Assembly (NCBI GenBank): GCA_036897485.1
Contig: JAYMTF010000453.1
Coordinates: 1 to 36,098, forward strand
From: Pelargonium nanum
Taxonomy: Eukaryota > Streptophyta > Magnoliopsida > Geraniales > Geraniaceae
Direction: 5' to 3'
DNA: 36,098 nucleotides
In this document: positions 22,501 through 34,012 of the stretch, piece after piece
Numbering within the stretch: the first letter of the stretch is position 1
Layout: the number at the start of each line of letters is the position of its first letter
The notes under the pieces: generated by a model
Seen by the model: the letters and a program-made list of their open reading frames with translations, nothing else
Database searches by the model: none
Told to the model about the DNA's origin: nothing
Translations under genes and position numbers: made by a program

Positions 22501-25500
22501 GATCTCTCTATCTCAATTTAGAGAAAACCTTATCTATTTTTGTTCACATTATCTCAACACTGTAACGACCTGATGAGGGGATTACCTGACCCACATTCTT
22601 TCACCATGACTTTATTGGGGAAAGTGCACCTGGTAGCATGTAATTAGATGTTTGATACAAACAATCATCCAAGCATATGGACTCAAAATTTCACCATTTG
22701 ATAATCTAAGGTAGCTTACAAGTCACAAAAATGTACAATTACCCATCCAACTTAACATTGAATGAATGAAATTCATAACCGTTTGAAGTAAAATGCTGCC
22801 AACTTTTCATTCCTAGTCTGTTCATGAAAATGGCTGGTTTAGACATTTCAGATTATCAGAATTCAGAAGACACAAATTAAAGCATGCTTCTATCAATCCT
22901 ACCATAAAACTAAAGTAAAATGCCAGAATTGAATATAAAATAAAGTTAACGTATGTCCTTTAATCAACACTGACTGATGGCCTCATTCAGCATGAATAAT
23001 AATCCATTATGAATTGACATTGAGTAGAATATCTCCCATGAAATATGCTGTGACAGTTCCCTTTTGAATATTGATGGGGCTGTTACTTTAGCATTGACAT
23101 TTTTTGGTTTGTTTGCTCTTTTTACTGCTCGAGCAATCAACTTTTTCTTCTTAGTTTCAAGTTGTTACACTTGCATAACTCTGAGTTGTGGATGTTCATA
23201 TGTTCAGAAATTCATTTCTTGTTCTCAATCATTTACTTTATAATAAAATGTATTTTTGGTCATTAATGTCATGGTAGTGTCTTAAAGTTCCTACTTTCTG
23301 TAGCATTTAGCACAGAGGAGTCCTTCCCTATTAAGCAAGCCTGGAGTAACTCTTTTGGTGCTTGAAATACTGAACTACCGTTTGCTTCCTCTTTACAGGT
23401 AATTCTTTAATTGACTCTCCTTTGAAATCCGGAATAGTTTGCTGTAATATATTGGAAATAGGAGTCTGAGGAATTCTCATTGTACTAATATACATTTACA
23501 GCAGGTGTAATTAACGTATTTTGTAATTTGATGAAATTACAAACTTGACGTATTATCTCTGCATAGATATGAAGGGAAGACCAAGGCCTTGATGTATGAT
23601 GTTACAAAAATAATTTCTGCACTGAAAGGGAAACGAGGTGATCATCGAGTATTTAGACTGGCTGAAAACTTATGCATGAACTTAATTTTGTCACTGAGAG
23701 ATTTCTTCTTTGTGAAAAAGGAAGGGAAGGTAGATTCATGTTCTTCAAACTGCTATTTTCTTTCCTGTTTTAATTTTTAGGTAAATCAGATTTCATGTGC
23801 ATTAAATTTCTTTTCAGGGTCCAACTGAATTTACAGAAACTTTAAATCGAGTAACCATCATCACTCTTGCCATCCTGATTAAGACACGTGGAATTGCCGA
23901 TGCTGACCACCTGCCATATCTTCAGACTATGTTAGAACAGATTATGGCAACTAGTCAACATACGTGGTCTGAGAAAACGCTACGCTATTTCCCTACAATT
24001 CTCCGTGACGCCTTGATGGGGCGGATGGATAAAAGGGGTCTGGCAATTCAAGCATGGCAGCAGGTTATACTTATAGTAGTTATTTAATTTAAATGCATTT
24101 GCTTTCACAACTATCTATCTGTAACATGCAATTTTAGGAAGATATTTCCGTTTACTCCGGTTATAAAAAAGAAAAAGAAAAAGAAAAAGAGCATTTCAAC
24201 CTTTATGATGATGTCATCTTATAATTCTGTATTGAAGGTGACATCAATGCTGGTCACCTACAAAATTCAACCAAAACTAAATAATAGTTTTGTTTAATCT
24301 TTCTACTGCTCCTATTACTAATGCTTTACTTATGGTGTTGTACATAGTGATTTCCGCTGTTGACTTGATTCTAGTACAAAAGAACACATGAGCAATTCTT
24401 GTTTTGTGTACTTATAAGTGTGCACCCAAATTTATTTTTGAAAATTCAGTTAATATTATATTCTGTCCGTTGGCAGGCAGAACAAACTGTGATTAATCAA
24501 TGCACCCAGCTTCTTTCCCCATCTGCGGATCCTACTTATGTTATGACCTATATCAATCACAGTTTTCCCCAACACAGGCAATACCTATGTGGTGGTGCAT
24601 GGATACTGATGCATGGCCACCCTGAAAACATTAACAGTGCAAACCTGGTATATCGTCTATCTTTTTCTCCGCTTTGCGACAAGCTAGATCCATCAATTCA
24701 ATACAACATTTTCAGGCCCTCTAAAGCTCTTCTATATTACTATTTCAAACCTTGATATGTTTATGGCTTTCAGGGTCGTGTCTTGAGGGAATTCTCTCCA
24801 GAGGAAGTGACAGCAAATATCTACACAATGGTAGATGTCCTACTTCATCATATTCACATGGAACTAAAACATGGACTCTCCTCGCAGGTTTCTGCCTTTC
24901 TCCAGATTTTTCTGTTGATTTCTAGAGTAGCTATGCCAACAAACCCAATCTGCTTTTTCAATGTTCTTATGCAATATTATGTTTTCAGGACCTTCTAATG
25001 AAAGCTTCTGCAAACCTTGCATTTTTTGTGTGGACACATGAGTTGCTACCTTTGGATATATTGCTTCTGGCACTTATTGATCGTGATGATGATCCCCATG
25101 CTTTACGCATTGTGGTAAGAACTCCCCAACATCATCTTATATCTTTCATTTGCAATTTTCTCCTCTATTGAAAACTATCACCATCTTATATCTTTGTTTG
25201 GTTAATTGGTTCCCATATTGGTTTAATGCCACTGATCAAATGCTTGTGCTCTTTCTTTTAATTCATTGACCTATAAGTCACAAGAAAGGGAAATTTATGA
25301 ATTTCTAGCTTTATAGTGTCTATTCTTTTCTTAGATTATATGGTGCTCCTTTTCTGCTCAAAGAAAAAATAAAGTACTTGTTCTTGCTAGTTTTGCATCC
25401 CCTCATCTCTTTCAGTATCCTAACACAAAAATGCTAACTTTCTCTGTATTGATATTACAACACGTTCCTGTACTTTAAACTGTGACATCGCTCAATTTTA

Positions 25501-28500
25501 CTCACTCATTCATATTAATGTTGCAATGGCATGATTAAACATGGTTCAGATCAGTCTACTTGACAGACAAGAGCTTCAACAGCGTGTGAAAATGTATTGT
25601 TTGAACCGTGGCCCCCCCGAGCATTGGCTTTACCCTGGAATTTTCAAGCGTGTTGAATTGCAAAAGACTCTTGGGAATCATCTTTCCTGGAAAGACAGGT
25701 AATGTTCATCAAATCCTTACAATTGCAATATATTTAAGTTATAAGCTGGGATCAAGGATACCGTGGTCAAATTATGCAGTGGTAATCTTTTGATCTTGGC
25801 ATGGTTTGGATCTAGCAGTTATACTTATGCTCAAGTTTTTAGACTCAACCATAAACATACCATAGCATACAAATTTACTTATATCTGCACTGTAATACAC
25901 TTTTATTTTCTATACAAATCCTCTCTCTCCCTCTTGTAAATATTTCTTGTACGTTCTTTTGCCTAAATGTATTGCTTCATTAACACCATTTACTGTACCC
26001 TTTGCAGGCACCCCACATTCTTTGATGATATAGCAGCCCGTTTACTTCCAGTTATCCCCTTAATTGTTTATAGACTCATTGAAAATGACGCCATGGATTC
26101 TGCTGATAGAGTTCTGGCCATGTATTCTCCATTCCTTGCTTATCATCCTCTAAGATTTACATTTGTTCGTGATATACTTGCATATTTCTATGGTCATCTT
26201 CCCGGAAAGCTCATTGTCCGAATATTGAATGTACTTGATCTCAGCAAGGTGATGATTCTTATCTTCCCTGCACTGCACCTATTTTTGTTTTTTGTTTTTC
26301 ACTTAAACTAATTATTCAAGACTCTGGCATATTACACTATTCAACTCAATCACTCAAATTTGTTTCAGATCCCATTCTCTGAATCATTCCCGCAGCACAT
26401 AAGTTCATCAAATCCTGTCATGTGCCCACCTCTGGACTATTTTGCAACTCTCTTATTGGGTCTGGTGAATAATGTTATACCTCCATTGAGTAGTAACTCA
26501 AGATCGGGATCAATGGGAGATGCTGCAAATGCCATGCGTGCTCCTCATAACAAGACCCCACCAACAGCTCAGTCTGGGCCAACAAATCCTCTTGAAGGTC
26601 AAAAAGCATTCTATCAAATTCAGGATCCCGGCACTTATACTCAGCTGGTTCTTGAAACGGCAGTTATAGAAATACTTTCTCTTCCAGTATCTGCATCCCA
26701 GATTGTATCATCACTTGTTCAGATTGTTGTTAATATACAACCAACTTTAATTCAATCCAGCAATGGTTTGCATGGAGCATCAACTGGGGTCGGACAAGGT
26801 TCAGCTTTACCAACCTCTCCTCCTTCCGGGGGAAGCTCAGATTCCCTGGGTGCAAGCAGATCAACTCCTTCAGTTTCAGGAATCAATACCTCTAACTTTG
26901 TTTCCCGGAGTGGTTATACATGCCAGCAGCTGTCTTGTTTGTTAATCCAAGCTTGTGGCCTCCTACTGGCCCAGCTCCCTCCTGATTTTCACTTGCAACT
27001 TTATATGGAGGCATCACGAATGATAAAAGAGAACTGGTGGCTCACTGATGGGAAAAGATCACTGGCTGATCTGGATTCTGCAGTTGGCTATGCTTTATTG
27101 GATCCAACTTGGGCTGCTCAAGACAATACGTCTACTGCAATTGGTATGCATTCAATGCCTTAATTATTTAGATATTGATCTCATTATGTCTCTGAGCCTT
27201 AGGTCCCATTTAATGCAATTCTTATCTCATGCAACCTTTATATAAATTTCTTCCAGTTCCATGACTTGGTATATTATATCATGGACTATTTAAAACAAAT
27301 TCTACCCTGCTTCCAAAAAATTAGTTATGATCTGCTCCCTGGTAATTGAATCATTAGCCTTTCTCCCAATGATAATGATCGGAAGCGAGTAATAACATGT
27401 CAATGGCATGGATTAGCTGTTCTGTACTAATGTATCGTGAAACAGGTCTGCAGATGATGTTGAGACCTAGGAACTGAATAGACTCGAGCACCTTATATCA
27501 TGCCCAAATAGAGCTCACCTTGTCCAAAAATTTGAAATATAGTACACTTTTAACATATGGAAAGCATTTTTGGTTCCTTAGGGCTTAGGTCACCCTGTTG
27601 CAATATAATGTACAATCAGTAAGACCAGACCTTTCTGGTGGTGTCTAAGTTCCTTCGTTGCAGATTGATTTTGGTGATATCATTGAAGAATATATAGTGA
27701 GAAGAAGCATACTGTAATGCTAAATTTATCTTGTACAATCTTTGGGGATCAAAATGTGCTTTTCTCATGAACATTGATCTCCTGCAACAAAGAATGATTT
27801 TCATGGAGTATTAATGAAAGGCAATATCTTCAGTTATGAAGTGCCTGTAATTTTGATGCTCTATTTGTAGGATGATTTACAGACTTAATAATATTATTAT
27901 CAATTTACTAACTTGTGCTCTCTTTCCAGGTAATATTGTAGCCCTGCTTCATTCATTCTTCAGTAATCTTCCACAGGAATGGCTAGAGGGAACACATGCT
28001 ATCATCAAACATCTCAGACCAATAACATCGGTTGCAATGTTGAGAATAGCATTTCGTATTATGGGTCCATTGCTCCCAAGACTTGCCAATGCTCATGCAC
28101 TCTTCAACAAGGTACATAAACTGATCTCTACCTTAACATGAATGCTTTCTAGGTTGGCAGGAATTTTTAATGCGCCTCATTGCTTCCCCTTCTTTATGTG
28201 GAGTATGCTGCGATGGAATAATGAATCTAGCTACTGAATGCTTGCATAACCTTTCTTCTGAGTTGCTAAAGCCTTGAAATTTATGGATAAGAAAACTGTA
28301 CCTTCCATTAAGACCTTGTGTGTGGCATTAGCAACCGTGGCTGTCGCTCTCTTAAATGAGAGGTCGTTGGACTGAGTCATGTGAACTCCATCCACTTTCT
28401 CAATTAAAAAAAAATGTAATTTAATGGATCTAGCTACTGAATGCTTGCTTGCATAAACTTTTCTTCTGAGTTAAAGTGTGGAAACTTACATATAAGAAAG

Positions 28501-29185
28501 CTATAACCTCCATGAAGACCTGATGTGTGACAATGGCAGCCATGGTACAATCCAAGCCACTCTCTTAAATGAACAATCTTTGGACTAAGTCATGTGAACT
28601 CCACCCCCTTCCTCAATTATATAACCGTTCAATTTGAATTTTCGTACAAAAGAGTGGAAGATATTCAGAATGTGGATAGTAGTATCATACATAGAATGTG
28701 TTATTATATGTATGGTGCTTGTAGTTTGACATGAAATATTATGCTTTGGGCTCGTGATTTTGTTTTAACTCATTCACAAATGTTTCAGACACTTACACTG
28801 CTCTTAAATCTATTGGTGGATGTTTTTGGGAAGAATTCGCAACCCTCGACTCCTGTTGAAGCAGCAGAAATAGCCGATCTTGTTGACTTTCTGTAAGTTT
28901 GTTGCTCGTGTCCTATTGATCCTGCATATCAAATTTGTACTCTCCTTTTTGCACTCACTAAATTGGAACTATGTTTTTCTCAGCCATCACGTTGTCCATT
29001 ACGAAGGACAGGGAGGCCCCGTCCAAGCCAACGGCAAGCCTAGGCCAGAGGTTTTAGCTCTTTGTGGAAGAGCATCAGAAACTTTACGCGAAGACGTACA
29101 ACATCTTCTGTCCCACTTAAAACCCGACACCAATTCCTCAATCTACGCCGCAACTCATCCAAAGTTGGCACAAAACCCCCAGTAA
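16522..29185 (+). CDS. MED23: Mediator of RNA polymerase II transcription subunit 23 (MED23)
   Basis: Twenty-one coding exons join with unbroken phase to 1603 aa, close to the size of plant MED23: 16522-16626, 16703-16746, 17303-17402, 17538-18506, 18910-19144, 19671-19888, 20102-20309, 20879-21159, 22139-22222, 23304-23398, 23567-23729, 23818-24063, 24477-24647, 24774-24887, 24989-25114, 25550-25698, 26008-26248, 26369-27143, 27930-28111, 28789-28892, 28984-29185 (stop TAA). MED23 is a large helical subunit on the Mediator tail side that relays activator signals to Pol II in the nucleus. Recognisable stretches include ELPPRNEQFLLDFEQLQ, INCWQEWLVFSDIFFFL, TLRYFPTILRDALMGRMDKR and RFTFVRDILAYFYGHLPGK. 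Two Ser/Pro-rich, probably disordered segments lie at about residues 144-222 and 1312-1362. Intron 5 appears to use a GC donor, and exon 2 has a TAGCAG tandem acceptor. Reading past exon 4 gives a short frame ending at 18572, taken as intron retention. Confidence 0.95.
19255..19500 (-). mobile_element. TRIM-type fossil fragment in MED23 intron 5, antisense to the gene
   Basis: On the minus strand an LTR of about 143 bp runs from 19500 (start TGTTGAAAATAAAAG) to 19358 (end TTAACA), followed by a tRNA-Met-type primer-binding-site region at about 19357-19346 and then a partial second LTR-like stretch to about 19255. It shares ordered blocks with the TRIM at 8165-8568 (CAAGGCTTTGTGTGTAGC-like core and TTAACATGGTAT junction), so both belong to one family. 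It looks old and incomplete. Confidence 0.65.
21778..21852 (+). repeat. 32-nt direct duplication in MED23 intron 8
   Basis: A 32-nt sequence starting AAGATTGGGTAGGTG and ending TGTGTTCCT is present at 21778-21809 and identically at 21821-21852, separated by 11 nt. The identity implies a recent local duplication. Confidence 0.95.
21972..22026 (+). repeat. 17-nt direct repeat around a T-run in MED23 intron 8
   Basis: TTCCTGTATGAATGGAT occurs at 21972-21988 and again at 22010-22026, flanking an AAATTT...TTTAAAT tract. Replication slippage is the simple explanation. Confidence 0.9.
24165..24191 (+). repeat. (AAAAAG)n microsatellite in MED23 intron 12
   Basis: About four AAAAAG units in a row, an ordinary purine microsatellite within an intron. 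Confidence 0.85.
28225..28618 (+). repeat. Tandem duplication of about 190 bp in MED23 intron 19
   Basis: Unit 1 (28225-28405) and unit 2 (28428-28618) both start ATCTAGCTACTGAATGCTTG, then share TTCTTCTGAGTT, ACCTCC/ACCTTCCAT-AAGACCT, CTCTCTTAAATGA, GGACT-AGTCATGTGAACTCCA and end CTCAATT. They differ at many sites and by small indels, so the duplication is older than the one in intron 8. Non-coding. Confidence 0.85.
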
Positions 29186-31475
29186 GCATCAAGTTTATTA
29201 ACCATTCCACTCCACATAACACAATCATATTAATTACATGACACTGCATGCACTGTCCTTTTGAGAGTTGTGAACTATCTATCATATGGTGAAAGTTAGA
29301 TATGGAAATGCTGACAAGGGCATATATGTAATATGCCCTGGAAATAGAATTATTATCCTCTCAGGGTTCAAGTAGATATAGATAGATTGAGTACTGATAT
29401 CATAGTTGCTGCCCTCTTCAGGCATTGATGGGGCACTTATCCACAATTGTCTGTTGTGCCACAAATGAGAGGATGATAGGAAAAAGAAGTTGGGATTGTT
29501 GACATGTTTTTAACATGGACTGTCCTTTTTTTAATGTGTGGAGATGTGGAGTTGATGGATTGTCCATCACTGTATCTCAGCCACTGTGCTTTCAATTTGT
29601 GGGATCCATATATAGATCCACTATTGTGACCATTAATGAACTTGCATGTGAACTATAAGAGAGAATATGTAGATGGATTCGTTGAGAGAGAGAGAGTGAG
29701 AATTTTATTATTTAGTTTTAAAAAAGATGCAAGAATTTAATTGCTTGATTCTTAAGTTAACCTTTTCATTTATAAGAGACACCACATAATTAAAAGGTTA
29801 ATTATAAAGTGTCCAACTATAGTCTCATGTTCTAACAAATAATGAAATGGTAAAGGGTAAAAAAGGTACTAAACGCTCTTTTTGTAGATAATTTATTATA
29901 CTTTCTTGTTTTTTTTTAATCAATCTACTCGTGAAATAGAAAAAGAAACTATATGAGCGCGTCTATTTTTTGAGGATGTTACTTACATGTGAAATCACTT
30001 GCAAACAATTATTAGTGGTTTTACAGACAATTATCACTGAAATTTTAGACTCAAAATTGAAAGAAAAGAAGAGGAAATAAAGTTCCAAACAGTTAAAGAC
30101 ATCTATTAGTGAACTAGCACATATGCATAGCGTGAAATTACATGTACCAAATAGTACCTGCAATTTGCCCACACACAAAAAGTGAGATCATGTTATTTGC
30201 ATTGACCAATACACGCACGCCCAATTCAATATTATTATAAGAATAAAAAAAATCAATATTATTTAATTACATGTTAATTTTTACACCCATATCCAGTTTT
30301 TTCTAATTTTTATATCAATAAATATTTGTTAGGGTACTAGTAAATGTACTCAAGTGAAGTCCTCAGCACAAAGCCAAAAGTAGTGGGTTGATTGTTAATG
30401 TGTTGAGTTTGAGATGGCACAAATGGAAAATGGTTATATCATCATACAAAACATTACAAACAACATGTGGACCTAAAGCCTACCCTACTTTTATTAAAAT
30501 CTTGATACAATTATTCAACACAGCTACTGTGATAGATTTGTAGATCTTTTTTTCTTCGTCTTCTTTTTGGTATTTATTCTTCTCTTTTTCTTTTTTCTTT
30601 TCCTTTTTTGTACAGTGTCAAGAAAACCAAGTTAGTAACAACCATTCATCATAGAAATTGATGGACAGCCACTCAAACAATACACTATTATGGTATCACA
30701 TACACGTGAATAAAATTATGACAAGCATAAATAGTTACAATTCGGATTGAAATTTACAAACACATGAATTCCGATTGTGCTTCTACAGATTTAAATTGGA
30801 CAAAATATAACTGACCATTCTTCTAGCCAAATTGGAGAAATTCGAACATTTTACTCAATATTTGAATCTCACGCTTTTTGAGAGTTTGATTAAGCATTTT
30901 TAACTCATTCTAGATTCAAATTGTCAACTCGATTTTAGCCAGTGCATTTCAAGATTTAAGTTTAGTATTTGTACAAGTATGTAATTTTATGTTCTTTTAA
31001 GTGAAAATGCATGTTATTTTATATATTTATGTCTACTTTTTAAATCACAGTAGCAAAAATAATAAAAGGTTAACTATAGATCGGAGAACCAAAATTATTG
31101 GATCTTAGTAATTAATTAATTCAATTTGAAAGGTCAATTTTATTATGAGCGATAATCTTAAATTAATTTCACTTTCTTTCTTTTCTTTTCTCGTGGTTGA
31201 TTGAGTATTGAACTGATTCTTTGTGTGTGGAAATGAAGACATGTTCACATATTCTGATCAATTTGATACTGTTGTGCTCACTCCAAATTGATTTGAGATC
31301 TGACACATATTTATATCATTTATTTATTGCATATGATATGATATGACAAGTTGGTCCTTTTTACTTTATTTTAGCCAATCACCATTCACATATTTCAATG
31401 CTCCGCAGATAGGTCATACATCCAAATCAAGTCAGACACAAATATATATATATACATAGAATAAGGAGTCAAACC
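29186..31475. other. AT-rich spacer downstream of MED23
   Basis: About 2.3 kb without a recognisable gene. The first few hundred bases should hold the MED23 3' UTR. A short GA microsatellite lies near 29685-29700 and a long pyrimidine tract ending TTTTTTGTACAG near 30545-30616, which resembles a splice acceptor but has no coding sequence after it. Nothing else stands out. Confidence 0.5.
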
Positions 31476-31587
31476 AATGAGGTGATGACACCTCATTAAA
31501 TTTCATCCATACCCACTCAAGTGAATTGGTGGGAGCGGATCGACTCGTCTAAATCCATGAATTTTAATGAGATGTCATCACCTCATT
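31476..31587. repeat. 112-bp MITE-like hairpin with 35-nt arms
   Basis: The left arm 31476-31510 and right arm 31553-31587 are reverse complements at about 31 of 35 positions, with a 42-nt loop. The left arm holds its own perfect inverted repeat, AATGAGGTG ... CACCTCATT, with a 4-nt spacer; the right arm keeps it with one mismatch. No target duplication was identified. Confidence 0.7.
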
Positions 31588-31702
31588 AATGGCTTAGCCT
31601 AAGCCAATTTATCTTTGGCTTAGAATTCTCAATCCCTATATATATATTACAGAAACATGCTAAAATTTTTTTATTTTAAAGTTATCCATATGGTTATGAT
31701 TT

Positions 31703-32139
31703 GATCTCAAATTATGTTTTTTAAGGTAAACTCATCAATTTGAGCCGTGAACTTTCATGTTTCGACCCGGTTTAGCATTTAATTTTATTAAATTAAAAGT
31801 AGTTCATGAACTTTCGTATTTCGACCAAAATAGTCTATGAACGTTCTGTTTCGACCCAATTTGTTCTATGAATTTTTTTTAACCCATAATAGTCCATGAA
31901 CTTTCAAATATTGACCTAATTTGGTCCTTGAATTTTCATAAGTTCAATGACAAAATTGGGTCAATGCTTAAAAGTTCAGAGACTATTTTGGATCAAAAAA
32001 AATTTAAGGACCAAACTGGGTCGAAACATGGAAGTTCGGGAACTATTTTGAGTTAAAAAAGTTTAGGGACGAAACATGAAAATTAGGGGACCAAATTAGG
32101 TCTTTTATCTTTTTTTAAAGATGATCTCAAACTATGTTT
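31703..32139. repeat. Foldback repeat array flanked by 17-nt direct repeats
   Basis: Between about 31735 and 32105 a unit of the type TAGTCCATGAACTTTC plus TTTCGACCCAATTTGGTCC is repeated several times in one orientation up to about 31930, then in reverse complement (GGGTCGAAACATGGAAGTTC, then GGACGAAACATGAAAATT) to the end, so the whole folds on itself. Outside it, GATCTCAAATTATGTTT (31703-31719) and GATCTCAAACTATGTTT (32123-32139) match at 16 of 17 positions. It is non-coding; class unknown. Confidence 0.7.
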
Positions 32140-32234
32140 ATTATTTCAAACTGGTCTAATTCGTATTAGTGTAAGACAAATTAGACTTTGGTGACAATTT
32201 CTATTGATGTGGCAAGCACATGTCATTAAGTTAG

Positions 32235-32243
32235 CTAAATATA
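32235..32243 (+). repeat. Left 9-bp target site duplication of the Mutator-like element
   Basis: CTAAATATA abuts the left terminal inverted repeat and is repeated exactly at 33377-33385. Confidence 0.9.
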
Positions 32244-33376
32244 GAGCAAATTGCAGATAACTCCATATGGATTATCACTTCAAGCGGATGAGCCCATGTA
32301 CTTTAAAACTTGGCATATAACCCCCTTTATTTACCATTTGAAAGTTTCGTCAGTTAAATCTAACTGAAACACACCCTGTTTTAACACAAGCATTGCACAT
32401 GTCTCTATATTTTTTCAATACCAATTTTGCCCTTATTAATGTTGTTCTTCATTGTTTGAAGTTTCCGAAAACTTCAATAGTTGCCGGAATTTGAACAATT
32501 TCATCAATAGTAGCCGAAATTTGAACAAACTCAAAATGAAACTCAATCAAACACTAAAGTAATTGAAACTCTCAATTTTTGAACCAAAAATTGAACCAAT
32601 TTTCGAACCAAAAATTGTGTGGTTGTCGTGCTAGCTGCCGTTGATGGAGCTCAGTGACGGAGACCATGGAGGCCCGTCGGCGGTTGGTGAGCTTGACGGA
32701 GGAAGGTGCTCATGGAGATCTGGTTCGTTGCCGGCGGAGATTTGGACGGTCTCGTCTTCATCGTGCGTGGTCGGAGCTGTCGCCGTAGCCGTCGCCATCG
32801 TGGCCGAAGGTCGAGATCGAAGATGTTGCCGTGCGTGGCCGAAGCTAGAGCGGTGCAGGAGCTGGGTTCACGCCAGCCACCGTCCGCCATCGCCAGCGCT
32901 TGCCATTCGTGGAGGTCTCGGTCGTTCTCGCTCGACCGACGGCGGAGACGAGCGTGGTTGCCGGAGATGAGAAGACACTGGATCTGGGCACCACCTATAT
33001 GGGCATCATCGGAGCCCAGCGTTGCCGGAGTCGTTCACAGCCATCGCCCGTGCTCGCCTTTTGTGTTCACAGCCATCGTCGTTGTCGTTCACAGACGAGC
33101 TCGACGCTGGAGTCAAACCGTGAGCCCAGCAACGACGATTGGAGAAGAAGACCATTTTTAAAATGATAAAAAATAAATTAAATTAATTGAACTTAAGAGC
33201 CGATTGGATGTAAAAAAATATCATTTAGGGATATTTTAGTCTTTTCGTGTATCAATTGACGGTGTCATGACAGAAGCTCCAAATGGAAAGTACAAGGGGT
33301 TATATGGCAAGATTGAATGTACATGGTGATAATATGCTTTAGTATTAATCCCTTAAGGGTTATATGCAATTTGCTC
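32244..33376. mobile_element. Non-autonomous Mutator-like DNA transposon (MULE), possibly a Pack-MULE
   Basis: An 1133-bp element with long terminal inverted repeats of about 109 bp: left 32244-32352 starts GAGCAAATTGCAGATAAC and right 33376-33268 starts GAGCAAATTGCATATAAC on the opposite strand, with a shared inner block (CATATAACCCC ... CCATTTG). It is bracketed by a perfect 9-bp duplication CTAAATATA. Long TIRs with a 9-bp target duplication are the hallmark of the Mutator superfamily. No transposase is encoded, so it depended on an element elsewhere. The interior at about 32625-33150 is strikingly GC-rich, with CGCC/GTCG words and open frames on both strands but no recognised domain; it could be captured host DNA or the family's own filler. 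Confidence 0.88.
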
Positions 33377-33385
33377 CTAAATATA
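33377..33385 (+). repeat. Right 9-bp target site duplication of the Mutator-like element
   Basis: CTAAATATA follows the right terminal inverted repeat and is identical to 32235-32243. Confidence 0.9.
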
Positions 33386-34012
33386 CTAATGTGACTGATT
33401 TAAAACAAAATTGAATAATTTGAAACGTGTTCGTCAAATAAATTTTGACCAATTTGGTCTAGTTCGTAAATTCAACTACGTAGTTGCCAAATCAACAAAA
33501 TTCTCACATTTTTGTCCCATTATCTTTGATTTAATGGCACCTATATGAATTGAACCAATTCAAGATAGGTTACAAATATCCCAATTTTGCATTGATTGGG
33601 CCTTCCATACATAAAAACTCCCTTGAAAGAAAAGTACTATAAAAATCAATGTTGTAGCCTATCCAAAAAAAATCTGGACCACACTAGTGGTCCACACACA
33701 CAAAAAAAAACATGAATTCCATGAAGCTCTGGTTTTCATTTCCAGAATGCAACAAAAGTTTTATTAGTTACAGAGTTTGCATAGTTATATTATTATATCT
33801 AATGCTGGAAACATAAATGGAACCACAGAGCACCAACTGTATTAAGGAACTTAATGATGAACATTCAAAAACTATAACAAGTCAGGACTACAATTATTTT
33901 TTAAGGAAAATTTGAAATGAATATGCTTACATCTTTAACTTGCTATATGAATTATCATCGATTCCCTTCTAATTAGGCCTCGTATACAGAAGAAAGTTCA
34001 CACCGGTGGTTC
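33386..34012. other. Spacer between the MULE and the JAZ 3' end
   Basis: An AT-rich stretch of about 630 bp. The part near the JAZ stop codon should hold that gene's 3' UTR. The part to about 33500 continues the older repeat into which the MULE inserted. No gene is seen. Confidence 0.5.

Noticed and set aside
30541-30620. Long pyrimidine tract ending in TTTTTTGTACAG, like a strong splice acceptor
   Set aside because: No coding sequence or exon-like composition follows and no gene on this strand is nearby.
32641-33166. Protein-coding gene inside the MULE
   Set aside because: Overlapping frames on both strands are low-complexity Arg/Ser/Ala-rich translations caused by GC-rich repeats, with no recognised domain or splice structure.
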